From Halobacteriales archaeon YIM A00013 (GTDB lineage Archaea > Halobacteriota > Halobacteria > Halobacteriales > Haloarculaceae): 64,000 bases of DNA. The notes under the pieces are model-generated. The model saw only the letters and a list, made by a program, of their open reading frames with translations, was not told the DNA's origin and ran no database searches. The DNA is taken from NCBI GenBank assembly GCA_025041195.1, contig JAKCFM010000002.1, positions 124,001 to 188,000 on the forward strand, given 5' to 3'. The position numbers and the translations under genes are program-made. Shown here piece by piece: positions 54,622-64,000 of this stretch; position 1 is the stretch's first letter; every line of letters starts with the position of its first letter.

Positions 54622-56319
54622 ATGAAGTTCACACGACGTTCTGTTCTCCGAAAGGTATCGACACTCCCAGTTGTGACGGTTGCCGTGAGCGAGATCGCCA
54701 CGGCTGCAGACTGTAGTGATACTCCGCTGTGGGACGCTACGACGGCATACTCGAATGGCGACCGCGTACAATACGATAACGCTCTCTGGGAGGCTCAGTG
54801 GTGGACTCAGGCAAACGAACCAGACACCACGGACCAGGTCTGGCAAAAGATCGGTGACTGTGATGGGGGTGGTGGGGGTGGCAACCAGTCGCCAACGGCC
54901 TCGTTCGAGACCGCTCCAGCGCATCCGGAACCAGGTGAGTCCGTCACGTTCAACGGATCTGGATCATCAGACGTCGACGGAACGATCAGCAATTATGCGT
55001 GGGAGCTTGGTGATGGTATCACTGCCACCGGACAGTCGGTGAACCACGCGTATGACCAGGCGAGATCGTACACAGTATCACTCACAGTGACAGACGATGC
55101 GGGCGCAACCGACACTGCGACATCGACAGTCACCGTCAGCCCTCAGGATGGCTCCATCTCGCCGGATACCACTATAGCGGAGTTCTTGCCGAACTACGAA
55201 GCACGATATATCCCAGATATCTTTATTGATTTCATGGTGGGAGGTGATGGGTCCCCACGACCGGACGAGCCAGTTGGAAACCTCACGGATGCCGACAAGG
55301 CAGCGAGATACGATGTCGATCTCGATGCGATCCGGAACAACGTTGGCGATGGATCACTTCGGCTGGGATCGCTCGGAACCCAGACGCTACCGTGGGTGAA
55401 TCAGTTCACGGACGTGGGGCTCCCTGCCCACGCAACCGCACAACTGCTACCCAGACTTATGTTGCTCCCTGACGTGACTGAATCCCCGACGTTCCAGGGA
55501 TATGGACGATCCACCGCCTGGGAGCAAACGGCAGGACCTGTTCCCGCGAGTAATGGTCCCGATCTGTTCACCCAGGATGTGTGGCCCACTGACGCCCGTG
55601 GCGAGAAAACTGAGGAAGTACGCGAACGCGATCGTGTGTACTTCCAGGGCCAGGAGAGCCCAGAATGGACTTCGAAACACAACCTCCCAGACGCAATCGT
55701 AAAAAATCACGATAATCAGCTTCTGGATTCGATTCAGAACGGCGCTCACCCGGTGACTGATACCCCGCTGGGGGGAGACAGCTTTACTGCTAGCGCTCCG
55801 ATGGCAGCCAGTGCTGAGATACACTCGGATGGCTGGTACGGCTATCAGGTACTGCTGTTCAAAAATACGTCACCAGTTGCCTTCCATCTCGATGGGGCCG
55901 TGATCTGGTGGGTCGGACCGTCGAACTACGGCAAGTCGATGGGTGCTGGACATTACAATAATGAGCAACGACCACCCGGCGGCCATGGGCATCCCCAACG
56001 CGACATCATCGAAGTCATGCTTGATGAGGAACACATGCCGGATGAGTATGCGGGCACAGACACGGATCTCTCGGCATTCGCAATCCGACTCGCCTTCCAC
56101 GATTCACCATACAACATGCGTACGGCCTACCCGAATCAGTGGTGGTCAGTTGAGGTGAGTACAGGTGACGATCTCAATGGAAGACATCAGGGAGCCACCA
56201 AGCGACAGAAACTTCTCGATCTGATGGTCGACACTGCCCACGTCGAACTGGAAACGAATATGGATCTGAACAATGACCTCGTTGACGCCATCGAACTGAA
56301 AAACCGATTGGGCAACTGA
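54622..56319 (+). CDS. Tat-exported chitin-binding (CBM5/12) and PKD-domain protein with an unrecognised C-terminal domain
   Basis: Protein of 565 residues. The Tat-like signal is FTRRSVLRKVSTLPVVTVAV. A CBM5/12-type module covers about 31-80 (PLWDATTAYSNGDRVQYDNA, LWEAQWWTQANEPD), with aromatic binding residues. A PKD domain covers 90-174 (SPTASFETAPAHPEPGESVTF, SYTVSLTVTD). The remaining 390 residues have no family I recognise; they contain SDGWYGYQVLLFKNTSPVAFHLDGAVIWWVG and HPQRDIIEVMLDEEHMP. Such modules occur in secreted chitinases and other glycan-active enzymes, so the C-terminal part may be a new catalytic or binding domain. Monocistronic. Confidence 0.85.
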   Translation: MKFTRRSVLRKVSTLPVVTVAVSEIATAADCSDTPLWDATTAYSNGDRVQYDNALWEAQWWTQANEPDTTDQVWQKIGDCDGGGGGGNQSPTASFETAPAHPEPGESVTFNGSGSSDVDGTISNYAWELGDGITATGQSVNHAYDQARSYTVSLTVTDDAGATDTATSTVTVSPQDGSISPDTTIAEFLPNYEARYIPDIFIDFMVGGDGSPRPDEPVGNLTDADKAARYDVDLDAIRNNVGDGSLRLGSLGTQTLPWVNQFTDVGLPAHATAQLLPRLMLLPDVTESPTFQGYGRSTAWEQTAGPVPASNGPDLFTQDVWPTDARGEKTEEVRERDRVYFQGQESPEWTSKHNLPDAIVKNHDNQLLDSIQNGAHPVTDTPLGGDSFTASAPMAASAEIHSDGWYGYQVLLFKNTSPVAFHLDGAVIWWVGPSNYGKSMGAGHYNNEQRPPGGHGHPQRDIIEVMLDEEHMPDEYAGTDTDLSAFAIRLAFHDSPYNMRTAYPNQWWSVEVSTGDDLNGRHQGATKRQKLLDLMVDTAHVELETNMDLNNDLVDAIELKNRLGN

Positions 56320-57163
56320 CGAACTCGCTGGTGTATGGGTCCGCCATCCATCACGGATACAGGATATCTTCGATTTCCGTTGCCGTGATCTCGGACGAAG
56401 TTCAGTATTTGATATGAGTCACGGACGAGTTAGCGGCTAGAATACCGTATTCCACGAATCTGTTCATCTGTAATGAACACCGACGGATCGACGTCTACGC
56501 TTACTACGCTACTACTCATCGATGATTGCTATAATCGCTCCTCCAATGGGGAAGGTAATAAACTATTGGATATATAATATACAGCTAATAATATCATATT
56601 ATTCTTGAATATATAAAATAATTGGGCATCTCAGACCATGAACCATCATAATCATTCATATCCACATATCTTAATTTACTAATTTATATTGTCATTTACA
56701 GGCATACGTCTGTAATGAACAGTCGTCCCATCGAAACGTGCTCTGTTAGTCGGATCGAAAATACCCACATTTCATCAGGAATAAACACGGTGACCTCACG
56801 ATACTCCCAAGAGTCATGGAGACTGCAGACCGGGAATCGGAAACTGTCTGTGTCACGCCGTTGGAGCGACATCACCTGTTGGTACCCGTACCGAGCAACG
56901 ACGTATCGCACGAACACTGTTCTTAGCGTCTACCACTGCGGGGGAATTATGACCGCGAGTAGTCAAGTACACTCTTCTTTAAGTGGTTCTGGCGATAAGG
57001 TAAAGATATAGACGCGGGTGAGTTCGAGTTTGCAGATGGTTTTCTGCACTGTCACACTCTTTTACTGCTGTGTTGTATTGTCTACTCAACCATCCCAAAA
57101 TCAACTGCCGTCACAGCCGAAACAATTTAGACAGTTCGGGTAGAACAAACGGTTCGAAAATTC
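56320..57163. other. AT-rich region without a recognised gene
   Basis: About 840 bases. The first half is AT-rich (TATATAATATACAGC, TATATAAAATAATT). Overlapping plus- and minus-strand frames at 56,696-57,011 exist, but neither has the acidic composition of its neighbours. The end near 57,140 holds the promoter of the acyl-CoA synthetase gene. Confidence 0.5.
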
Positions 57164-58759
57164 ATGAATGTTGAAATTCTCACAGTGGATTTTCTTGACC
57201 GGGCAGTCGACCTCTACGGCGACGTGGTCGGAATCGTAGCGCACGATGGGACAGAGTACACCTATGGTGAGATTGCTGCGCGTGTCAATCAGCTCTCGCA
57301 CGCACTCTCGAACATGGGCGTGAAAAAGGGTGATCGTGTTGCATTGCTTTCTCCGAACACACAGTACTTCATCGAAACGTTGTACGCTGTCAACCAGATT
57401 GGTGGCGTATTCGTTCCGATGAACTACCGACTCACCCCTGAGGATTTCGAGTACATCGTGAATGATTGTCAAGCCAGGGTCGTTATCGCAGATTACGAGT
57501 TCGCTAATGGGATTGAGCAGGTTCGAGATTCGCTTCCCGCAGACGGATACATCGGTTACAGGGCCGACCAGATTAACGGCGAGTGGTATGACTACGAGGA
57601 GGCACTCTCTGAACAATCATCGATTGATCCGGAGCGGCCTGCTATCGCTGAAGACGATGACGCGAGTATTAATTACACGTCCGGTACGACGGGCGATCCG
57701 AAGGGTGTCGTCCGAACCCATCGCACGGAGAGCTGGCATGCGCTCGTGTTGAATCAGCACATGGAGATCAGAGACGACGAGACCTATCTCTGGACGCTGC
57801 CGATGTTTCACTGCAACGGCTGGGGGCATACCTACGCCATCACTGGCACAGGAGGGACGCACATCTGTCAGCGGACGTTCGAACCAGCGGGGACGTTCCG
57901 TCGCGTCCGTGAGTACGACGTCACGTTCATGTGCGGTGCGCCGACGGTGCTCAATCGGCTCATCTCGTATCACCAGAAAAATGAAGTGAAGACGACCGGC
58001 GATCGCGCAGTACGCATCGCAACCGCCGGGAGTGCGCCGGCAAGTCCCACTATCGAAACCGTTGAGGACGAGTTTGGCTGGCGGATCATCCAGATCTACG
58101 GCCTGACCGAGACGGCGCCGATCATTACCACCAGCAACTCTCCACGACGCCTCGCCATGCGCGGACGGGACCTCAAAGTCAAACAGGGATCTGCAACACT
58201 CTGTACCGATATCCGAGTCGTCGACGAAGATGGGAACGACGTTCCGAATGACGGAGCAACCATTGGCGAGATCGTCGTCCGGGGCAATCAAGTGATGGAT
58301 CGATATCTCAATAAGCCTGAAGAAACTGAGACGGCGTTCAACGCGCGTCTCCCAGGCTATTTCCACACCGGGGATCTCGCCACGATTGACAGAGACGGGA
58401 TGATAGCGATTCAGGACCGAAAGAAAGACATCATCATCTCCGGTGGCGAGAACATCTCAAGCATCGAAATTGAGGATGTACTGTACGACCATCCGGAGAT
58501 AAAAAAAGCAGCAGTAATTCCAACCCCAAGCGAGAAATGGGGAGAGACACCGACCGCCGTCGTCGTCCGAAACCAGGATACGGACCCCTCTGAAGCGGAG
58601 ATACTCGGGTTTGTTCGGGACAGGGTGGCCAGCTACAAGGCGCCCACGAGTGTTGATTTCGTTGCTGATATTCCCGAAACTGCAACGGGAAAAGTCCAAA
58701 AATACCAGCTCCGACAGAAGTACTGGGACGATCAAGATCGGGTGATTGGGACGGAATGA
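57164..58759 (+). CDS. AMP-forming acyl-CoA synthetase/ligase
   Basis: Enzyme of 531 residues in the ANL superfamily. The P-loop is YTSGTTGDPKGVV (171-183). The A5 motif is IYGLTETAPI and the A7/A8 block is YFHTGDLATIDRDGMIAIQDRKKDIIISGGENISS. The catalytic Lys lies in ATGKVQKYQLR near the C-terminus. It activates fatty or aryl acids to acyl-CoA via an acyl-AMP intermediate. The MFHCNGW motif resembles medium- and long-chain acyl-CoA synthetases. Monocistronic. Confidence 0.93.
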   Translation: MNVEILTVDFLDRAVDLYGDVVGIVAHDGTEYTYGEIAARVNQLSHALSNMGVKKGDRVALLSPNTQYFIETLYAVNQIGGVFVPMNYRLTPEDFEYIVNDCQARVVIADYEFANGIEQVRDSLPADGYIGYRADQINGEWYDYEEALSEQSSIDPERPAIAEDDDASINYTSGTTGDPKGVVRTHRTESWHALVLNQHMEIRDDETYLWTLPMFHCNGWGHTYAITGTGGTHICQRTFEPAGTFRRVREYDVTFMCGAPTVLNRLISYHQKNEVKTTGDRAVRIATAGSAPASPTIETVEDEFGWRIIQIYGLTETAPIITTSNSPRRLAMRGRDLKVKQGSATLCTDIRVVDEDGNDVPNDGATIGEIVVRGNQVMDRYLNKPEETETAFNARLPGYFHTGDLATIDRDGMIAIQDRKKDIIISGGENISSIEIEDVLYDHPEIKKAAVIPTPSEKWGETPTAVVVRNQDTDPSEAEILGFVRDRVASYKAPTSVDFVADIPETATGKVQKYQLRQKYWDDQDRVIGTE

Positions 58760-59113
58760 GGCGTCGTTGAGGCGGTACAGCTCGACGGCAGTCCTCACCA
58801 TCGTTGTTATCTTTCACGTTTGGCAAACAATAAATTGTGTCATGGCCAGTTCAACGCAACTGTCTGACTGCGTTAGCTAGCTGGATTGTCTCATAGCGCC
58901 GTTTTTGTAATCAGTGCCCGTATTCACGTCCTATCCGGGGTACTGGTGTGCAGCAATATACCAACACATCGATCTCTGAACAGTCAAGTAATAACTCTCT
59001 TCATTGTGGTCGCATTCGGGAGTGTGAGCGCGACCGCAAGTTCAGGTGCCATAATCACCGCCACTTACAGAAATGCCGCGGTGACACAACGGACGCTGGG
59101 TAGTTGGCGGGAG
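58760..59113. other. no gene recognised
   Basis: About 350 bases between convergent genes. One plus-strand frame includes a hydrophobic stretch (VITLFIVVAFGSVSATASSG) but runs antisense into the end of the CopB gene. No clear terminator run. Confidence 0.4.
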
Positions 59114-61237
59114 TTACTCGTTGGACGAAGCTGCCCCCGGTGAGGTGGCCGTCGTGCTTGTTCCGGACAAACTCGGAAGACTGAGATCAGCACGCCGAAG
59201 GAATTGCGCGTTGATCGCTACGATTACGGTCGAAAGCGACATCAACACGGCACCGATCGCCGGTGAGAGCAGGATACCAATCGGCGCGAGCACGCCCGCG
59301 GCGAGTGGGATGGCGATGATGTTGTACCCCGCTGCCCAGACGAGGTTTTCCTGCATCTTCCGGTAACTCTTCCGACTGAGTGTGATCAACCGAACCACAT
59401 CGGCCGGGTTGTTCTGGACGAGGATCACATCGGCCGACTCTACGGCTACGTCCGTGCCGCTACCGATGGCTATTCCGACGTCCGCACGAGTCAGTGCTGG
59501 AGCATCGTTGACGCCATCGCCAACCATCGCCACACGCTCCCCGCCCGACCGTAGCTCCTCGATCTTCTCGTCTTTGTCCTCTGGGAGAACCTCCGCAAAG
59601 TGCGTGTCAATACCCAACTCGTCGGCCACAGAGCGGGCGACGTCTTCACTGTCGCCAGTGAGCATCGCCACCGCAACACCGAGATCATGAAGCGCGGTGA
59701 CGACTTGGTGACTGTCTTCGCGGATCACGTCCGCAAGCGCGAACGCGGCAACTGCCTCGCCTCCACGCACGAGATAGACGACCGATTGGGCATTCGCACC
59801 TGCTTGCTCGGCGAATGTAGCGAGCGTGGGTTCTGGCTCGATCTCTAACTGTCTGAGTAGATTCGGGCCGCCAACGTAAACGGTTTCTCCGTTGACGGTC
59901 GCCTGCACGCCGCGGCCTTTGATTGCCTCGAAGTTGCTGGTGGCCGACCGCGAGAGGTCGCGTTCATCCGCGGCGTCGCGGATCGCTTGCGCAATCATGT
60001 GCTCAGAATCGCCTTCGATAGCTGCTGAGAGCGCGAGTGCCTCGTCTTCGTCCATACCGTTGACAGTTTCGATGCCGACGACGCCCTGTCTGCCCTTAGT
60101 GAGTGTCCCAGTCTTGTCGAAAACGACCGTGTCAAGGTCGCGGGCCTGCTCCATAGCGATCCGGTCGCGCACGAGCATTCCGTTGCGAGCGGCGAGCGAC
60201 GTGTTGATTGCGACGACGAGCGGAATCGCCAACCCGAGCGCGTGAGGACAGGCGATCACGAGCACGGTCACAGCACGTTCGATGATGCTGACATCGACCC
60301 CGATTGCAATCACCCATGCGACGGCGGTTACTCCCGCAGCAGTAAGTGCGACGTAGAACAGCCAGCCCGCTGCGCGGTCGGCAAGCATCTGCGTGTTCGA
60401 TTTGCCGGATTGCGCCTCATCAACGAGACGCATGATCCCTGAAAGCGTCGTATCGTCTCCAGTCGCGCGCACGCGCACTCGAAGACTTCCATCGCCATTT
60501 ACAGTGCCGCCGATGACCTCGTCGTCGGGTACCTTCGAGACGGGTTGCGATTCCCCGGTGATCATCGCCTCGTTCACGTTCGAATCGCCTGCATCGACAA
60601 CACCGTCGGCGGGAATGCTTGCACCGGGTCGTACCAACACGAGATCGTCCGCTTCGAGCTCGGAGACGGGCACTGTTTCCGTGTTCCCGTCCTCGGTAAG
60701 ACGCTCAGCCGTGTCGGGCATCAACGTCGCCAGTTCGTCAAGCGCACTCGACGCCCGACGAACGCTCCGCATCTCGATCCAGTGACCGAGCAGCATGATG
60801 TCGATCAGAGTCGCCAACTCCCAGAAGAAATCCATTCCCGGCAGGAACAGAACCGTCCCCACACTGTAGATGAACGCGACACATATCGCTAACGAGATGA
60901 GTGTCATCATCCCCGGCGAGCCGTCGCGGAGTTCGGGCACGGCCATTCTGAGGAACGGCACACCGCCGTACCAGAAGACGATCACGGCGAACAGCGGGCT
61001 GACCCACGCACTGGCAGGAAACGTCGGGACCGAAAAGCCGACTAGCGCCTGGAAACCCTCGCTGTAGAGGAGAACCGGAATCGAGAGAATGAAACTCACG
61101 AAGAACCGTCGTTTGAACAGCTGTTCGTGGCCGGCATGCATGCCGCCACCGTGACCGTCGTCCTGATTACCGTGCGCACCGTGTGCCTGTTCGGTGTGCT
61201 GTGCTTCGGTCCTATCGTTCGTGTTCGTATTGGGCAT
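59114..61237 (-). CDS. copB: CopB-type copper/silver P1B-ATPase
   Basis: About 707 residues from MPNTNTN. The His-rich N-terminus ([24 protein letters not shown]) matches CopB. Eight helices follow, with TGES in the A-domain (about 228-231), the CPH metal motif in TM6 ([14 protein letters not shown], 330-332), and DKTGTLTKG with the phosphorylated Asp (374). [12 protein letters not shown] lies in the P-domain. CPH plus an N-terminal His tract marks the P1B-3 class, which exports Cu(I)/Cu(II)/Ag(I). A diverged relic of the same family lies at 1.9 kb. It is upstream-adjacent (135 bases) to gdhA on the same strand. Confidence 0.95.
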   Translation of the reverse strand: MPNTNTNDRTEAQHTEQAHGAHGNQDDGHGGGMHAGHEQLFKRRFFVSFILSIPVLLYSEGFQALVGFSVPTFPASAWVSPLFAVIVFWYGGVPFLRMAVPELRDGSPGMMTLISLAICVAFIYSVGTVLFLPGMDFFWELATLIDIMLLGHWIEMRSVRRASSALDELATLMPDTAERLTEDGNTETVPVSELEADDLVLVRPGASIPADGVVDAGDSNVNEAMITGESQPVSKVPDDEVIGGTVNGDGSLRVRVRATGDDTTLSGIMRLVDEAQSGKSNTQMLADRAAGWLFYVALTAAGVTAVAWVIAIGVDVSIIERAVTVLVIACPHALGLAIPLVVAINTSLAARNGMLVRDRIAMEQARDLDTVVFDKTGTLTKGRQGVVGIETVNGMDEDEALALSAAIEGDSEHMIAQAIRDAADERDLSRSATSNFEAIKGRGVQATVNGETVYVGGPNLLRQLEIEPEPTLATFAEQAGANAQSVVYLVRGGEAVAAFALADVIREDSHQVVTALHDLGVAVAMLTGDSEDVARSVADELGIDTHFAEVLPEDKDEKIEELRSGGERVAMVGDGVNDAPALTRADVGIAIGSGTDVAVESADVILVQNNPADVVRLITLSRKSYRKMQENLVWAAGYNIIAIPLAAGVLAPIGILLSPAIGAVLMSLSTVIVAINAQFLRRADLSLPSLSGTSTTATSPGAASSNE

Positions 61238-61372
61238 GGTATGTACTCCCGTCCCAGTCAATTAGGAGTATGCTTGGCAGAATAGTCCATGGTGTCGACT
61301 GTTTGCATGCGACGGTCGATGACGACTGATCCGATTACTCACCCCCAACGGCCATCGATGGAGCCGGACTGC

Positions 61373-62656
61373 TCACGGCCAGAGTCCACGCATTTCGTGT
61401 GCCTTCGAAATTCGGGAGAGGGCCACGGTGTACGCTGCGTCTCGCCATGTTCCGTCCTGTTCCGCAAATGCTTCGCGAACCTCGCGCCAGGCCGCCAGCA
61501 TCTCCGCTTCGAGTTCATCATGGACGCGATCCAGCGACCACGCACGACGATTGATATCCTGAAGCCACTCGAAGTAGCTCACCGTCACGCCACCGGCGTT
61601 GGCCAGAATGTCCGGAATCACTGGAATCTCTTTCTCGGCAAAGATTGCACTCGCTGCGCTCGTCGTCGGGCCGTTTGCACCTTCGATAATGATATCCGCG
61701 GCGATATCATCGGCGTTAGCAACTGTCAAAACGTTTCCAATCGCCGCAGGAATCAAAACGTCCACGTCGAGTTCGAGCAGTTCGTCGTTGGTTACCGTTT
61801 CCGGTGCGCCGTGAGTCAGCACCGCCTCGGGCTCTTCATCGTGGGCGGGAATTGCATGGGTGTCCAACCCGGTCGCATTGAAAATGCCACCGTTGACGTC
61901 ACTGACCGCGACAACGTTCATTCCCCAGTCGTCGAGTAGTTGAGCCGCGTTAGCGCCGACACTCCCGAAGCCCTGCACAGCAACCGACGGTTCGTGGCTA
62001 TGCGTATCGTAATACTCGATAGCCTCCCGGGTGATGATGGCGACGCTCCGACCTGGTGCAGAGTCACGGCCCTTGCTGCCGCCGATAACGGGCGGCTTTC
62101 CCGTCACAACGCCAGGTATCGTTTCACCCTCCTGCATTGAGTACGCATCCATTAGCCAGGCCATCGTTTGTGGGTCCGTCCCCATATCCGGCGCAGGAAT
62201 GTCTTTTGTCGGTCCGATCACTGATCGGAGCTCGTCAGTGAATCGCCGCGTCAACTGTTCTTTCTCCGCAATGGTGAGATCCTTGGGATTCACCGCGATA
62301 CCACCTTTCGCACCACCGAACGGAATGTCCATGACGGCACATTTCCAGGTCATCAACATTCCCAGACCAACGCACTCCTCACGTGTCACGTCAGGATGGT
62401 ACCGAATTCCACCCTTGAACGGGCCACGAACGCTGTCGTGCTGGGCGCGATACCCGGTGTACACTTCCACGTCGCCATTCTCGCGCTCGATCGGAATGGT
62501 GACCTCATGGACTTTTTTTGGGTGTTTGAGCCGCTCGACGATGTTCTGATCGATGTCATAATGGGTGGAAGAATGCTGGAGCTGGCGGCGTGCCGTTTCC
62601 AGTGCAGACTCCGGTTCATCATGCTCGTCGTCGGTAGACGGTGATGGTGTAGCCAT
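61373..62656 (-). CDS. gdhA: glutamate (Glu/Leu/Phe/Val) dehydrogenase
   Basis: About 427 residues from MATPSPST. The family core is [20 protein letters not shown], the catalytic-Lys segment [15 protein letters not shown], and [14 protein letters not shown]. The NAD(P) loop [17 protein letters not shown] is followed by the acidic residue in [10 protein letters not shown], suggesting NAD. It is a cytoplasmic hexamer linking glutamate and 2-oxoglutarate. A 47-residue zinc-ribbon gene ends one base before its ATG, so the two are translationally coupled. Confidence 0.95.
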   Translation of the reverse strand: MATPSPSTDDEHDEPESALETARRQLQHSSTHYDIDQNIVERLKHPKKVHEVTIPIERENGDVEVYTGYRAQHDSVRGPFKGGIRYHPDVTREECVGLGMLMTWKCAVMDIPFGGAKGGIAVNPKDLTIAEKEQLTRRFTDELRSVIGPTKDIPAPDMGTDPQTMAWLMDAYSMQEGETIPGVVTGKPPVIGGSKGRDSAPGRSVAIITREAIEYYDTHSHEPSVAVQGFGSVGANAAQLLDDWGMNVVAVSDVNGGIFNATGLDTHAIPAHDEEPEAVLTHGAPETVTNDELLELDVDVLIPAAIGNVLTVANADDIAADIIIEGANGPTTSAASAIFAEKEIPVIPDILANAGGVTVSYFEWLQDINRRAWSLDRVHDELEAEMLAAWREVREAFAEQDGTWRDAAYTVALSRISKAHEMRGLWP

Positions 62657-62657
62657 G

Positions 62658-62801
62658 TTATTCGATCGGTGTTCGGCGATTTCGCATTTCACCCGCACAA
62701 CCTGGGCAGTTGCCAGGACGATTCTCCGCAAGCACAATGGTTCCACATTCGAAGCACTCATACGGCGATTCCTCGGCCGGATTTGTATCTACATCCCTCA
62801 T
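62658..62801 (-). CDS. 47-residue zinc-ribbon (rubrerythrin-like) protein
   Basis: Protein of 47 residues: [10 protein letters not shown] at the start, then CFECG and CPGCAGEM, giving Cys-x2-Cys and Cys-x2-Cys pairs for one Zn or Fe site, the pattern of small CPxCG/rubrerythrin-like proteins common in haloarchaea. The stop lies one base before the gdhA ATG. Function unproven; it may regulate or assist the dehydrogenase, or only share its transcript. Confidence 0.85.
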   Translation of the reverse strand: MRDVDTNPAEESPYECFECGTIVLAENRPGNCPGCAGEMRNRRTPIE

Positions 62802-62997
62802 ACGTGATCGAGAGTCCCACTCTGGTGTGCGGGAATCTCTGTAAATACAATAATGAGTATATAAGGGTATATTCAGGAGTTGATTATTAAATCACTATGA
62901 GATATTGATGGTTTACTATGCAAGTCCGCACTCTTGCTGCAGTAGGAACTCTGGATCGTTATTGCACCGATGAGAACCAGCGAACACCTGTGCTGGG

Positions 62998-64000
62998 TCA
63001 CTCCGATGGTCGTGTGACCACGTGCGTGTGGTCGTCGATCAGTGCAACGAACAGCTTCCGTTGAGCGGTTCGAATATGTTGATAGAAGGCCTGTGGGGAG
63101 ATGTTTAATGAGTCCGAAACAGTTTCACCCGACGCCTTTCGCGGTGACTCGAAATAGCCGCTGTAATATGCCGTCTCCAACACTTCGAGCTGTCTGTCAG
63201 TCAATTGATCGAGGACTGATGTGTAGAACCCGTGTTCGGATGTCTGCTCACGCGTTTGCTTCGAAACCAGTTCGACGTCGCCAAAGCGCTCTCTGACGAA
63301 CTGTGTGATGGTTCTGACGTCGACACGCCCGGGAATGTCAACGACCAGTTCAGCGCTCGACTGCGATGCCGTCGCACTCTGGAGGACGGCACCGTGGTCT
63401 GCGAGCTCTGTCGCGAGAAACGCCGCTGACAGCTCGACTCGTAGCAACCCCCTGGAATCACTGCCGTGGATCCGTTGTACCCCCGTAACAACCGTACGAC
63501 GTTCAATTGCATCGACGACGTCCGCAAGCGGTGCATCCTCGATGCTGAGGAACACGTACGTGCCGGTGGTGGTCTGCTGAACACCGCCCTCGTAGGTGAT
63601 CGTACACGCAGCAGCGGTGGCAAGCTGTGTGAGTATAAAAGAACGGTCTGTGACCACGTAGTTGAGCCGCGTTACTGCTGTCGTGAGAAGCGCACGCTTT
63701 CGTTCGCAGGCGCTGATTGCTGCAGCGATCGTCTCACCAAGTTCTGCGAGCACCGTCTGGACCGTTTCATCGAAGGCGTTTGGCGTGTCCCCATACACAG
63801 TTAGCACACCGTATGAGAGATCGTTGTACACGAGCGGGACGCTCAGTACGGAAAGTAAATCACATGAGATTGCGTCCTTGCGCCACGGGGCCACACGAAG
63901 GTTTTCACCAACGTTTGCGACGAGCGTCACCGCTCCTGTTGTAGCCGTTCGTCCGGCCGGTTCCACGCCCGCTTTCCCCGCAGGAAACGACTGAGTATCG
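62998..64000 (-). CDS. GAF/HTH_10 (Bat-like) regulator, 5' end beyond the window
   Basis: The frame stays open to the window edge, so the N-terminus is missing. The visible protein begins inside a GAF domain (LLSVLSVPLVYNDLSYGVLTVYGDTPNAFDETV). It continues with a Bat-associated middle domain and the C-terminal HTH_10 (LDQLTDRQLEVLETAYYSGYFESPRKASGETV, ISPQAFYQHIRTAQRKLF). The full protein probably has a PAS or response-regulator part upstream. It is likely a sensory transcription factor; its target is unknown. Confidence 0.9.
   Translation of the reverse strand, partial: DTQSFPAGKAGVEPAGRTATTGAVTLVANVGENLRVAPWRKDAISCDLLSVLSVPLVYNDLSYGVLTVYGDTPNAFDETVQTVLAELGETIAAAISACERKRALLTTAVTRLNYVVTDRSFILTQLATAAACTITYEGGVQQTTTGTYVFLSIEDAPLADVVDAIERRTVVTGVQRIHGSDSRGLLRVELSAAFLATELADHGAVLQSATASQSSAELVVDIPGRVDVRTITQFVRERFGDVELVSKQTREQTSEHGFYTSVLDQLTDRQLEVLETAYYSGYFESPRKASGETVSDSLNISPQAFYQHIRTAQRKLFVALIDDHTHVVTRPSE

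Noticed and set aside
56696-57011. Two overlapping opposite-strand frames as a small gene
   Set aside because: Neither has the acidic composition or a recognised family, and both lie in an AT-rich gap.
1-64000. CRISPR arrays and tRNA or rRNA genes
   Set aside because: No regularly spaced direct repeats were seen, and no cloverleaf with a T-loop GTTCRANNC and acceptor pairing was found by eye; a covariance-model search was not possible.

Overview
The window is haloarchaeal chromosome or megaplasmid DNA. The proteins are strongly acidic (Asp/Glu-rich). Several exported proteins carry twin-arginine (Tat) signals. Most genes start at or near a leaderless-type promoter, and the families are typical of Halobacteria: HTH_10 (Bat-like) and TrmB regulators, CDGSH proteins, DUF5789, a halolysin-type subtilase, a CopB-type P-ATPase and small CPxCG zinc ribbons. 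The species cannot be fixed from sequence alone. Intergenic regions are clearly AT-rich. No rRNA, tRNA, CRISPR array or intact insertion sequence was found.

Layout. 0-6.4 kb: IS605-type end relic, cytochrome P450, relic of a copper ATPase, a two-RCK potassium channel, an SDR dehydrogenase, a tiny membrane protein and a cupin. 6.5-11.1 kb: an LtrA relic followed by thiol/sulfur genes (CoA-disulfide-reductase-like flavoprotein, CoA-binding protein, TauE exporter, DsrE, ferredoxin-CDGSH fusion). 11.4-14.0 kb: an intact ring-cleaving-dioxygenase-like VOC protein, then a row of relics (truncated VOC copy, esterase, IS1595 transposase). 14.1-17.0 kb: a short methionyl-tRNA synthetase paralogue and an unknown protein. 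17.2-21.9 kb: a divergent arsenic island (arsR-arsM-SDR on minus; arsR-acr3-arsC on plus) with two matching 20-bp operator-like palindromes. 21.9-28.2 kb: a PLP decarboxylase, an ArsR/AHSA1 operon, and a DUF302/YeeE sulfur cluster with a dead TauE gene.

28.7-36.7 kb: a ferredoxin and geranylgeranyl-reductase-like flavoprotein pair beside a TrmB regulator, an SDR relic, LtrA, an SLC13/RCK_C transporter and DUF5789. 37-41.5 kb: an ABC exporter pair, an SDR and a Tat-exported lipase. 42-44.6 kb: an IS605-end relic, a tyrosine recombinase and a frameshifted BNR-repeat protein. 44.8-49.5 kb: AzlCD with its HTH_10 regulator, a divergent HTH_10 paralogue, a CMD-family protein, DoxX and a methyltransferase. 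50.8-58.8 kb: widely spaced secreted or metabolic genes (halolysin, HpaI aldolase, CBM-PKD protein with an unrecognised C-terminal domain, acyl-CoA synthetase) in AT-rich DNA. 59-64 kb: CopB ATPase, glutamate dehydrogenase with a coupled zinc ribbon, and the end of a GAF/HTH_10 regulator.

Two features dominate. The first is decay: at least nine gene or IS relics, several of them copies of families that also exist intact in the window (CopB, LtrA, VOC, TauE, SDR). The second is metal, thiol and sulfur stress physiology. The most unusual spot is arsC. Its phosphatase P-loop has lost the catalytic arginine, it holds an in-frame insertion made of two perfect hairpins, and its 3' end has fused to a relic of another enzyme.
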